Positions 57,339 through 64,000 of a stretch of DNA of 64,000 bases are shown one piece after another. The DNA lies in assembly GCA_016109435.1 (NCBI GenBank), contig JAEILR010000003.1, positions 62,001-126,000 on the forward strand, given 5' to 3'. The notes below the pieces were generated by a model, which had not been told where the DNA came from, made no database searches, and saw only the letters and a program-made list of their open reading frames with translations. Numbering within the stretch: the first letter of the stretch is position 1; every line of letters starts with the position of its first letter. Position numbers and translations under genes: made by a program. The stretch comes from Methanomassiliicoccus sp. (lineage in GTDB: Archaea; Thermoplasmatota; Thermoplasmata; Methanomassiliicoccales; Methanomassiliicoccaceae).

Positions 57339-58564
57339 CCCTCGTTGGAGTTATCGATCACTTGTAGGACGTCGAGCGCGGTGACCTCGCACGGCACGCC
57401 CAATGCCGCCGAGAAGCTGGGAACGGTACGACCGTTGTCCCCGCTGACGAACTCCTTGACATAGGTCCCGGACTCCGTCCTCAGCCTCAGGAGAAAGCGG
57501 TCCTCGCTGAACTCCATTAGTTGGAGATCGTGGATCGCTCGCTGCCTGGCAAGGTCCGCCCGACGATGGGCGACCCTCGTTGGCGTCTGCTGAGTGATAC
57601 GCGCCTGACTTAACGATTGGACTACCTCATCAACTCGACCCTTATTAACTTTACCATGTGGCCTGACCTCCGCAAGGTACTCCTTGTCCGGTGTCGCCGC
57701 CTTGATCTGGCGCACCTCCTCGCGGGTCGACGGGCGAAGGCCGGAGAAGTCCGCCAGCCCTGCCCCGTGCTCGTTGATCGAGGCGGTCAGCCCTTCAAGG
57801 TCGAGATGGCGCTTCCGGGGCTCGGATATCTCGATGACGAACGGGCGGCCGGTCCCCAGCATGCGGGCGTCGATATCCTCCCGCCCCATGCCGTGGAAGA
57901 AGTGGTCGGCGCCTTCCGCTTCCTTGATCAGCACGTCGCCGATGATCTCCTGGACGCTGTTCTGGTACATCTTCCCGGTGCCCTCGCAGCGCTTGCAGCC
58001 CTTGCCCTGGCACATCCGGCACGGCCACCTGGTCTGGGGGATCTCCCTGGAGTACTTGCGGTAGCGCCCGTAAATGAAGATAGGAGCCACGTCCAGTTCG
58101 ATGTGGCCGAACCGGGTGTCGACCACTGCGACCACATCGGGGGAGTGAAACTCCGCGCTCTTGCCCGTCCTGGCCTCCACGATCTTGCCGATCTCCCGGT
58201 TGAACTCCGCCTTTATCGGCTCGGCCTTATCCCCGCCGACCTCCGCCCACAGCCGCTCCTCGCGGTCCTGGACGAGCGGATCGACCTTCGTGCCGATGAG
58301 GAAGGTATCGTACTCCACCGTTCCCAGCTTGTCCATGGCCGCGTCCGCGAACCGTTCCAGGCTGTCGAACAGGTCCTCGCACAGCCAGCACATCCGGGGC
58401 GGCACCGGGTCGCCGGTGCCGTCCGGCACCGCCGCCCTCATCTTCCTTCCCCTCTCCGCGTTGGTCGTCCCGGTATCCACTCGGGCGAACAGCCGTCCCA
58501 GGCAGTGGTCGCAGAGGTCGTGGGTCTTCAACGCCGTCTCGGCGCGCGCTATCATCTCGTCCAT
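57335..58564 (-). CDS. pus10: tRNA pseudouridine synthase Pus10
   Basis: The 409-residue product has the N-terminal zinc site CDHCLG and CWLCEDL, a THUMP-like region, the Cys-rich linker PCRMCQGKGCKRCEGTGKMY, and the catalytic domain with GREDIDARMLGTGRPFVIEI holding the catalytic Asp. It makes pseudouridine 54 and 55 in tRNA in archaea. A stretch of AT-rich codons lies at about 57600-57655 in the otherwise GC-rich gene (HGKVNKGRVDEVVQSLS). The gene lies 82 nt downstream of the KH gene and overlaps eL21. Confidence 0.96.
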   Translation of the reverse strand: MDEMIARAETALKTHDLCDHCLGRLFARVDTGTTNAERGRKMRAAVPDGTGDPVPPRMCWLCEDLFDSLERFADAAMDKLGTVEYDTFLIGTKVDPLVQDREERLWAEVGGDKAEPIKAEFNREIGKIVEARTGKSAEFHSPDVVAVVDTRFGHIELDVAPIFIYGRYRKYSREIPQTRWPCRMCQGKGCKRCEGTGKMYQNSVQEIIGDVLIKEAEGADHFFHGMGREDIDARMLGTGRPFVIEISEPRKRHLDLEGLTASINEHGAGLADFSGLRPSTREEVRQIKAATPDKEYLAEVRPHGKVNKGRVDEVVQSLSQARITQQTPTRVAHRRADLARQRAIHDLQLMEFSEDRFLLRLRTESGTYVKEFVSGDNGRTVPSFSAALGVPCEVTALDVLQVIDNSNEG

Positions 58565-58646
58565 GGTCTCACCGTGTCGGCGGGAAGGTTACTGGTCCCC
58601 TGCCCGCACCTCCGGGCTATGGGACGACGATATAAGTCCCTTGCTC

Positions 58647-59183
58647 TCAGCTGAACCCCATCTCGGCGATGCGCAGGGTGGCCCTCGATCTCTCCAGGTA
58701 ACGGTACACCGTGGCGTGCTCGCTGCCCCGCAGGATCATCTCCACCGCCTTCTTGGCGATCGGAAGCTGGACGGAGTTGCCGACGATGGAGACGGTGCCA
58801 CCGTACACCGACATGTGCGCACCGGTCAGGTCCTCGATGATCCTCCTGGTCTTGCCGTTGGTGCCGATGATCCTGGCGCGCACCCGGGTCAGCTGGTCCG
58901 ACTTCTTGCCGATATAGTCTCCCAGCTCGATGACCTCTAGGTACTCGTCCTCGTCCAGCAGGCGCATGGCCCGGTGGGGGGCGAACCCCCTCCCTATGGC
59001 CTTCACCAGGTCCATGACCTTCAGGGCGGCCAGGGGGTCCTCGGGGTTGTCTTCGATGTCCACCTCCCCTTCGGTGTCGATGCGCATCCTGACCCCGGCG
59101 CGCTTCTCGATCAGCTCTTTCGTCTCCCCGTCGGTGCCGATAAGGGCGCCGACACGTTCCTTGGGTATGCGTACCAGTCTCAT
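58647..59183 (-). CDS. KH-domain protein, Dim2/Pno1 orthologue
   Basis: The 178-residue product has two KH-like domains: RIPKERVGALIGTDGETKEL and ARIIGTNGKTRRIIEDLTGA with the GxxG loops GTDG and GTNG. This is the archaeal Pno1/Dim2 (Krr1-like) assembly factor that binds the 3' end of 16S rRNA. The ATG overlaps the rio1 stop (ATGA); Rio1 and Pno1 act together in small-subunit maturation, and aIF1A is just upstream, so the operon serves 30S assembly and initiation. Confidence 0.95.
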   Translation of the reverse strand: MRLVRIPKERVGALIGTDGETKELIEKRAGVRMRIDTEGEVDIEDNPEDPLAALKVMDLVKAIGRGFAPHRAMRLLDEDEYLEVIELGDYIGKKSDQLTRVRARIIGTNGKTRRIIEDLTGAHMSVYGGTVSIVGNSVQLPIAKKAVEMILRGSEHATVYRYLERSRATLRIAEMGFS

Positions 59184-59956
59184 CTGGATGCCTCTGTGAT
59201 AGCAAGCAGGAGCTCGTCCCGGTCCATTACATCGACCTCGAGGCCCCTGAAATAGCGGTTGATGTTCTCGATGTCCCGCAACAGGAAGTCCTTGGAGTTG
59301 ACGTGGTCCACCAGAACCGCCTGCCCGACATCGATAATCACTGGTCTCTTCCTGTAATAAAGGATGTTGTACTCGCTCAGGTCAGCATGCACCAGTCCCG
59401 CCTCCTGGTAGGCGAGGCGCATGTACTTCACAATGGTCTCGTAGACCTTGCCGGGGTCGTCCAGGACGACGTTCCGGAGGAGCGGCGCCGGCCCCCTCTT
59501 GTTGCCGATGTACTCCATCATCAGCATGTTGCGCTGGTAGCGGATGGGCGAGGGCACCCTCACTCCGGCGTCCACCAGCCGCTGTAGGTTGCGGAACTCC
59601 TTGTTCGCCCACGCGAAGATGACCTTGCGGCGGGAGCCGGCGATGCCCCTGAAGCGCTTGTCCCCCTCGATGTACTTGGCGATGCGGTTGAACGAGGCGT
59701 TCGAGGTCCGGTATATCTTGAGAGCGAAGAGCTTGCCCTCATCGTCGGCGACAGCGAACACGTTCCCCTCCTTGCCGGTGGATACAGGGTACTGGATGGT
59801 ATCGAGGTACCCATCGGTCATAAGCTTGTAGATGCCCAGCAAGGTGTCGCGGTCGAACACCTCGTCCATGGTCTTGCGCTCGTCCCCGGTGCGGCTGTTC
59901 TCCCGCAGGGCCATGATCTTGTGCTCAAGGGCCTCGAAAGCGTCCTTTTGGACCAT
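59180..59956 (-). CDS. rio1: Rio1-type atypical protein kinase
   Basis: The 258-residue product has the RIO signature: STGKEGNVFAVADDEGKLFA with Lys80, the catalytic loop LVHADLSEYNIL with Asp192 and the metal-binding loop IIDVGQAV with Asp209. Rio1 is an ATPase/kinase required for late 40S/30S maturation. It follows aIF1A by 13 nt and overlaps the KH gene start. Confidence 0.97.
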   Translation of the reverse strand: MVQKDAFEALEHKIMALRENSRTGDERKTMDEVFDRDTLLGIYKLMTDGYLDTIQYPVSTGKEGNVFAVADDEGKLFALKIYRTSNASFNRIAKYIEGDKRFRGIAGSRRKVIFAWANKEFRNLQRLVDAGVRVPSPIRYQRNMLMMEYIGNKRGPAPLLRNVVLDDPGKVYETIVKYMRLAYQEAGLVHADLSEYNILYYRKRPVIIDVGQAVLVDHVNSKDFLLRDIENINRYFRGLEVDVMDRDELLLAITEASR

Positions 59957-59969
59957 GACCCGCTCCTGT

Positions 59970-60272
59970 TCAGAACACGTCCAGGTTCTTAGGTATGGCC
60001 TTGCGGCGATGCAGATAGCTGGCCTGGGTCTTGGTGTAGCGGTACATGATGTCCGCCTTGTCCACCTGGAACTCCCAGGGCTTCACGATGAGGAGGTCCC
60101 CCTCCCTGATCCACATGCGCTTGCGGATCTTTCCGGGGATGCGCCCCATCCGGGAGGTACCGTCCTCGCACATCACCTTTATACGCGAGGCCCCCAAGAG
60201 CTGGTCGGCCACGCCGAACATCTCTCCCTCCTTGCGGTTGGGGAACGGACATCGCGTTATCTCCTCGTTCAT
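59970..60272 (-). CDS. eif1a: Translation initiation factor aIF1A
   Basis: From ATG 60272 the product is 100 residues: MNEEITRCPFPNRKEGEMFG, then an OB fold with QLLGASRIKVMCEDGTSRMG, RIPGKIRKRMWIREGDLLIV and KPWEFQVDKADIMYRYTKTQ. aIF1A binds the ribosomal A site and promotes initiator tRNA and mRNA placement. The reading frame is open further upstream to 60383, but those residues do not resemble the family. First gene of the aIF1A-rio1-KH operon. Confidence 0.96.
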   Translation of the reverse strand: MNEEITRCPFPNRKEGEMFGVADQLLGASRIKVMCEDGTSRMGRIPGKIRKRMWIREGDLLIVKPWEFQVDKADIMYRYTKTQASYLHRRKAIPKNLDVF

Positions 60273-60647
60273 CTCGGAATCAAACTGGGTCAAATGAAGC
60301 CTCCAATGGTAGTTCGGGACATGCTCCAGCAGCCGGGCTGAAACGACCCGATGTTCCATGACATAATCCCTTCTACTAATCAACCTTTGCTATTCGCCGC
60401 CTTCCCTGGCGAACTCCGATCATTGTCGGCGCCCCTCGGCTATGGGGTCCATATCTCGCACGCAGAAGAAGGGCAGAGGGGCTTGTACCGATGCCGCAGG
60501 CCATCACCTGTAGATGCCTCGCCGGGGAGAGTTTCATCGAGTACGGGATGAGCGAACGGGCCGATGATCTATGATCTTGGCCGCGGCTATCGCCCAGCGT
60601 GCCGTCATCGTCACCGAAAGAGGCGGAAGGGTTCGAACCGGCCGATC
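60273..60647. other. Intergenic region between aIF1A and the DUF2148 gene
   Basis: These 375 nt lie upstream of aIF1A and downstream of the DUF2148 gene, both on the minus strand. I see no convincing gene. A TATA-like element for aIF1A is not obvious, although TCATTTGACC lies about 30 nt before its start. The palindrome GGTTCGAACC near 60633 resembles a tRNA T loop by chance but has no tRNA around it. Confidence 0.5.
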
Positions 60648-61184
60648 TCATCTCTTGACCGCCCGGTCAAAGAATATGTTCTTCCCGGTGGCGGAGAGGG
60701 GGATGCCGTGACAGATGTTAGAGCCGGTGAGGCCGAGGCGCCTGGCCGATGCTCCGATGCGGTACATGATGCGGTTATCCACGTTATGGTCCGCTGCCAC
60801 CTTAGCGGCCGAGCCGAGAGCGATGCCCAAGTCCAGCAGGCGGATCGCGCAGTTGGGACCCTTGAACTCGCCGTCCGTCGAACGCTCGTTGAACTCCGCG
60901 CATCCCGGGAACCCGCAGGCCCCGCAATCAAGCCCCGCTCCCTTGTGCGGGAGCAGGCCTATCAGCACCACCGCCTGAGAGTCCAGAACGTTCTGGCCGT
61001 CCCGAACCCAGTTGGGGGAGCCGGACGTTCCGGCGAACGAGATCATCTCGTTGCCCAGTGCGACGCGCTCCTCATCCTCCAGCACCCTGGCCTCGATGAA
61101 GTCTTGGCCTACGGCCTTGGGGGCGGTCCTCGCCGCCATCTCCATGAGGTCCCCTACGAACCGGACGGTGTCCTTGATGGTCAT
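60648..61184 (-). CDS. DUF2148 (ferredoxin-like domain) protein
   Basis: The 178-residue product matches DUF2148/COG4739: MEMAARTAPKAVGQDFIEAR, a central Cys cluster GLDCGACGFPGCAEF with a further Cys in GPNCAIRLLDLGIALGSAAK, and a C-terminal GLTGSNICHGIPLSATGKNI. The Cys pattern suggests a 4Fe-4S cluster. Members occur widely in anaerobes and methanogens, but the role is unknown. It is divergent from the 7TM kinase gene at 61302. Confidence 0.9.
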   Translation of the reverse strand: MTIKDTVRFVGDLMEMAARTAPKAVGQDFIEARVLEDEERVALGNEMISFAGTSGSPNWVRDGQNVLDSQAVVLIGLLPHKGAGLDCGACGFPGCAEFNERSTDGEFKGPNCAIRLLDLGIALGSAAKVAADHNVDNRIMYRIGASARRLGLTGSNICHGIPLSATGKNIFFDRAVKR

Positions 61185-61301
61185 GATGCCAGCATGGCCG
61201 GCCGGACGATTAATCCTATCGTCCCCTATTCCGTGCTCTCAAAATCATTTTTCCACTATGGCCCGGATATCGTTAAATTCTTGACATCGGTCCCACCTCC
61301 G

Positions 61302-63053
61302 ATGTCGGTAGCGCTGGTCGCCATCTCCGTCACCCTGTTCACCGCCATATCAGCGGGCCTGATCATGCTGGTCTGGGGCAGCAAGCGCGAGTTCAGGACG
61401 CCCTTCGTCCTGCTCTTGGCATCCCAGATGCTGATCATGTGGAGCTACATGATGGACGTGGTCACCCCGAGCCTTGGCGGCAAGATGTTCTTGAACAACT
61501 TCGAGTACATGGGATACTTGGGGTCGGCCATCTTCTTCTTCCTCTTCGCCCTGCACTATACCCGCGATGCGATGGTGAGCAGGAAGGTCATCGCCCTCAT
61601 CAGCGTTCCCGCCGTATTGATCCTCCTCTCCGTGGTGACCAACCCGTTGCACCACCTGTTCTTCGTGAGCACCGAGCTCTCCGAGGACATTCTCCGTTCC
61701 GTCAACGTGGTCCACGGTCCCCTCTTCTACGGCTACGTGGCCTACACGGCTACGGCCCTCATCGCGTCGATGACCGCCCTCACGACCCATTTCCTGCATG
61801 CGCTGCCGGCCTATCGGTTCAGGGTGGGCGTCACCTGTCTGGCCTCCGGCATCGGCGTGGCCGCCGTGCTCATGAGCTTCATCTACATCCCCTCGATCCC
61901 CGGCGGCATACTGGTGGCCATCGGGTTCATGGCCTTCAACCTCCTCATGTTCGTGGGAGCGTTCAGCTTCGAGCTGCTCTCCATGGTGCCTTTCGGGCTT
62001 GACCGGGTGGTGAGGACATCGAAAGGTTCGGCCTTCATCCTGGACGAGAACGACGCCGTCATATTCCTGAACCCCGCTGCCGAGATCCTTGCTGGGAGCT
62101 CGGACCAGGCATGCGGGAGAAAACTGACCGAAGTGCTGCCGGGCTTCCCCCGGTCGATCCTGTCGGGAGACACGCCGTCCTCCCTTGACATCGAGGACGT
62201 TCACGAGATCGTGCCCGGCCGCTTCTTCGATGTGGCCGTTCTCCCTATCCGCGACCATGCCGGCCGGCTGTCGGGGAAGACCGTCACGCTGCGGGAAGTG
62301 ACCGCGCAGCGGGCAGCGGAAGCTGAGGCTCGTCTGGCCAACCACAAGCTGGACCTGATGAACAACATCACCCGTCATGACGTGCTGAACCAGCTGACGG
62401 TCATCGAAGGGCACCTCGCCCTCGCCGCCGTCAAAACCGATCCCCTGGCGGTAAAGGAGCATATTGCCGCCAGCCATCAGGCCGCTCTGAACATACAAAG
62501 GATGATGGACACCGCTCGCGAGTACCAGGAGATGAGCGAACGTACCCCGGTGTGGCAGGACCTGGAGAACAAGTTCATGAGCGCGAGCGCCGCCCTGGAC
62601 CTCAAGGAGGTTGGCCTGACGATCGACACCAAGGGAGCGGAGGTGCTCGCGGACCGCCTACTGGAGAAGGTGTTGTACAACCTCATCGACAACTCCCTTA
62701 CCCATGGGGTAAGAGTGAAGAACATCGCGTTCACCGTCACCAGGGGAAAGGGCGGACTCGAGTTAGTGTACAAGGATGACGGTCTGGGCGTTCCGGCGTT
62801 CATCAAGCCCGGGCTGTTCACCAAGGGCTTCGGTCACCACTCCGGCCTTGGCCTCTACTTGTCCAGGGAAATATTGGCTCACAGCGGCATGACCATAACC
62901 GAGGACGGTGAGCCGGGGCGGGGCGCCAGGTTCGTGATCAGGGTCCCCGAGGGGCGCTTCCGCAACATGGCCGACAGGAGAGCGGAGGTTTCCCCCAGCG
63001 GTAGTGAAAGGGCGAGCGGACGGCCGGGAGAGGCCAAGACCGCTCAGGCCTGA
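61302..63053 (+). CDS. 7TM sensor histidine kinase (7TM-HisKin N, PAS, archaeal kinase)
   Basis: The product (583 residues from ATG 61302; a TTG at 61281 is also possible) begins with seven membrane helices of the 7TM histidine kinase sensor type (about 1-215), followed by a PAS-like domain (about 235-345, GSAFILDENDAVIFLNPAAE). The dimerisation helix ITRHDVLNQLTVIEGHLALA has the same H-box as the kinase at 39182. The HATPase is complete (LIDNSLTHG, DDGLGVP, GFGHHSGLGLYLSREI). It would sense an extracellular or membrane-borne signal. A closely related second copy follows at 63224. Confidence 0.93.
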   Translation: MSVALVAISVTLFTAISAGLIMLVWGSKREFRTPFVLLLASQMLIMWSYMMDVVTPSLGGKMFLNNFEYMGYLGSAIFFFLFALHYTRDAMVSRKVIALISVPAVLILLSVVTNPLHHLFFVSTELSEDILRSVNVVHGPLFYGYVAYTATALIASMTALTTHFLHALPAYRFRVGVTCLASGIGVAAVLMSFIYIPSIPGGILVAIGFMAFNLLMFVGAFSFELLSMVPFGLDRVVRTSKGSAFILDENDAVIFLNPAAEILAGSSDQACGRKLTEVLPGFPRSILSGDTPSSLDIEDVHEIVPGRFFDVAVLPIRDHAGRLSGKTVTLREVTAQRAAEAEARLANHKLDLMNNITRHDVLNQLTVIEGHLALAAVKTDPLAVKEHIAASHQAALNIQRMMDTAREYQEMSERTPVWQDLENKFMSASAALDLKEVGLTIDTKGAEVLADRLLEKVLYNLIDNSLTHGVRVKNIAFTVTRGKGGLELVYKDDGLGVPAFIKPGLFTKGFGHHSGLGLYLSREILAHSGMTITEDGEPGRGARFVIRVPEGRFRNMADRRAEVSPSGSERASGRPGEAKTAQA

Positions 63054-63223
63054 GGCAGGGGTCCTGGCACCAGACATCCGTTATCGCCAGGTTCACCATC
63101 GATGTCGGCGGCGCCCGACGGCGTTGAGCCGCTCGTTCGATCGCCCGAAGCGCCCCACCGATAAAATCAATTTCCGCCACTGGCCTGAACATGATTATAT
63201 TTTGACCATCAGGTCACCCAGTA

Positions 63224-64000
63224 ATGCTGGAAGAAATCGTTGCCTTCATAGCCATTCTCCTGACCATCCTATCCAGCGGTCTGGCCCTGTTGGTATGGAG
63301 CCGCAGCAAGCGGGAGTTCCGGACGTCGTTCGTTCTGCTCATGGTGTCCCAGATGCTGATCATGTGGAGCTTTTTCCTGGACGTGCGCTCCCCGGACATC
63401 GAGGGCAAGCTGTTCTGGAACAACATCGAGTATCTGGGCTACCTGCTCGCGGCGATATTCTTCTTCCTGTTCGCGGTCCAGTACACGCGGGAGATCAAAG
63501 TGGACAGAAAGATCGCGCTCCTCCTCGGCGTCCCTGCGGTCCTCATCCTGCTGGCCGTGATCACCAACCCCTTTCATCACTTCTTCTACCTCCACACCGC
63601 GCTGTCCGGCGACGACTACCGATCCTTCGTGGCCGTTTACGGTCCCGGTTTCTACATCTACGTGGCCTATTCGGTCGTGCTCCTGGTAGGCGGCATCGCC
63701 GCCCTTGCCCATCAGTTCCTGAGGGCCACCAACGCTCACCGGGTGAGGGTCGGGGTCACCTGCCTGGCCTCCACCCTGGGGGTCATCGCTGTGCTCTTGA
63801 ACTTCATTTTCGTCTCCACCGCCCCCGGCGGTCTCCTGGTGTCCCTGGGCCTGCTGGCGTCCGACCTGCTGCTGTTCGTGGGCGCGTTCGGCTTCGAGCT
63901 GTTCTCCATGGTGCCGTTCGGACTGGACAAGGTGATGATGACCGCCAGGGGCATGATCTTTATTCTTGACGACTCCGACAAGATCCTGTTCATGAACCCG
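63224..64000 (+). CDS. Second 7TM sensor histidine kinase, 3' end outside the window
   Basis: The frame opens at ATG 63224 and runs to the right edge (259 codons, no stop). It begins MLEEIVAFIAILLTILSSGL and shares blocks with the preceding kinase: KREFRTSFVLLMVSQMLIMW, NNIEYLGYLLAAIFFFLFAV, RVRVGVTCLASTLGVIAVLL and FELFSMVPFGLDKVM. It then enters a PAS domain (FILDDSDKILFMNP). The two genes are a tandem duplication. A TATA-like GATTATATTTTG lies about 30 nt before the start. The kinase domains are expected beyond the window. Confidence 0.9.
   Translation, partial: MLEEIVAFIAILLTILSSGLALLVWSRSKREFRTSFVLLMVSQMLIMWSFFLDVRSPDIEGKLFWNNIEYLGYLLAAIFFFLFAVQYTREIKVDRKIALLLGVPAVLILLAVITNPFHHFFYLHTALSGDDYRSFVAVYGPGFYIYVAYSVVLLVGGIAALAHQFLRATNAHRVRVGVTCLASTLGVIAVLLNFIFVSTAPGGLLVSLGLLASDLLLFVGAFGFELFSMVPFGLDKVMMTARGMIFILDDSDKILFMNP

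Noticed and set aside
60620-60645. T-loop-like GGTTCGAACC suggesting a tRNA
   Set aside because: It is a simple palindrome without acceptor stem, anticodon arm or D arm on either strand.
60564-61301. Long upstream extension of the 7TM kinase frame (to 60564)
   Set aside because: The extra residues are read antisense to the clear DUF2148 gene and look like GC-rich shadow sequence; the membrane domain begins naturally near 61302.

Overview
The window is archaeal. It carries archaeal or archaeal-eukaryotic versions of translation and RNA genes (uS15, eL15, eL21, Rpo4/RpoF, aIF1A, fibrillarin FlpA, Kae1, Pus10, Rio1, a Dim2/Pno1-type KH protein, KsgA/Dim1, a DUF655 protein), a family B DNA polymerase, CCA-encoded or type II tRNAs, and TATA boxes 25-32 nt before several starts. 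The DNA is GC-rich (about 60 percent by eye). The closest fit is a euryarchaeon of the Thermoplasmatota, such as a Methanomassiliicoccales relative; this lineage call is inference. TAG ends about ten genes, so the amber codon is not strongly avoided.

Layout. 1-4 kb: the end of a GT4 glycosyltransferase, a secreted GH5-like surface protein with a C-terminal anchor, a double-CDGSH iron-sulfur protein and a small unknown. 4-11 kb: two stand-alone response regulators behind a 1967-residue sensor kinase (pseudo-Ser/Thr kinase, STAND-like ATPase, TPR, GAF, PAS, PAS, HisKA, HATPase). 11-19 kb: a low-GC unknown gene, then a Kdp potassium pump operon kdpB / kdpC-kdpA fusion / kdpD lacking its kinase core, then tRNA-Val. 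19-25 kb: small unknowns, a thioredoxin-like protein, Kae1, a RecJ-like DHH nuclease with uS15, and FlpA with a NUDIX protein. 25-31 kb: a winged-helix protein, two related small helical proteins, an Hsp20-like protein, an IMPase/FBPase-NAD kinase-JAMM operon, and a sugar nucleotidyltransferase/phosphohexomutase pair.

31-38 kb is a polyphosphate operon: ppk1, a CHAD-metallophosphoesterase-HD fusion, a Ppx/GppA-HD protein and a LigD-type 3'-phosphoesterase, joined by short overlaps. 38-39 kb holds tRNA-Leu, a low-GC DUF1697 gene and a partial second copy of the tRNA 3' part, which looks like an integration scar. 39-47 kb: a hybrid REC-PAS kinase, flavodoxin, MFS transporter, a TSUP/DUF1634 pair, a ThiI-like THUMP protein without its PP-loop motif, and a GNAT. 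47-55 kb: eL15, DNA polymerase B with a YchF-type GTPase, a YgbA-family protein, an aldehyde dehydrogenase and a DUF169 protein. 55-60 kb is a dense minus-strand run for translation, RNA modification and ribosome assembly. The right end has a DUF2148 protein and two tandem paralogous 7TM histidine kinases; the second runs off the window.

The most unusual elements are the Kdp operon with a subunit fusion and a truncated sensor, the polyphosphate operon with its three-domain fusion, and the giant kinase whose N-terminal kinase domain lacks catalytic residues. No CRISPR array, insertion sequence, rRNA or replication origin was seen.
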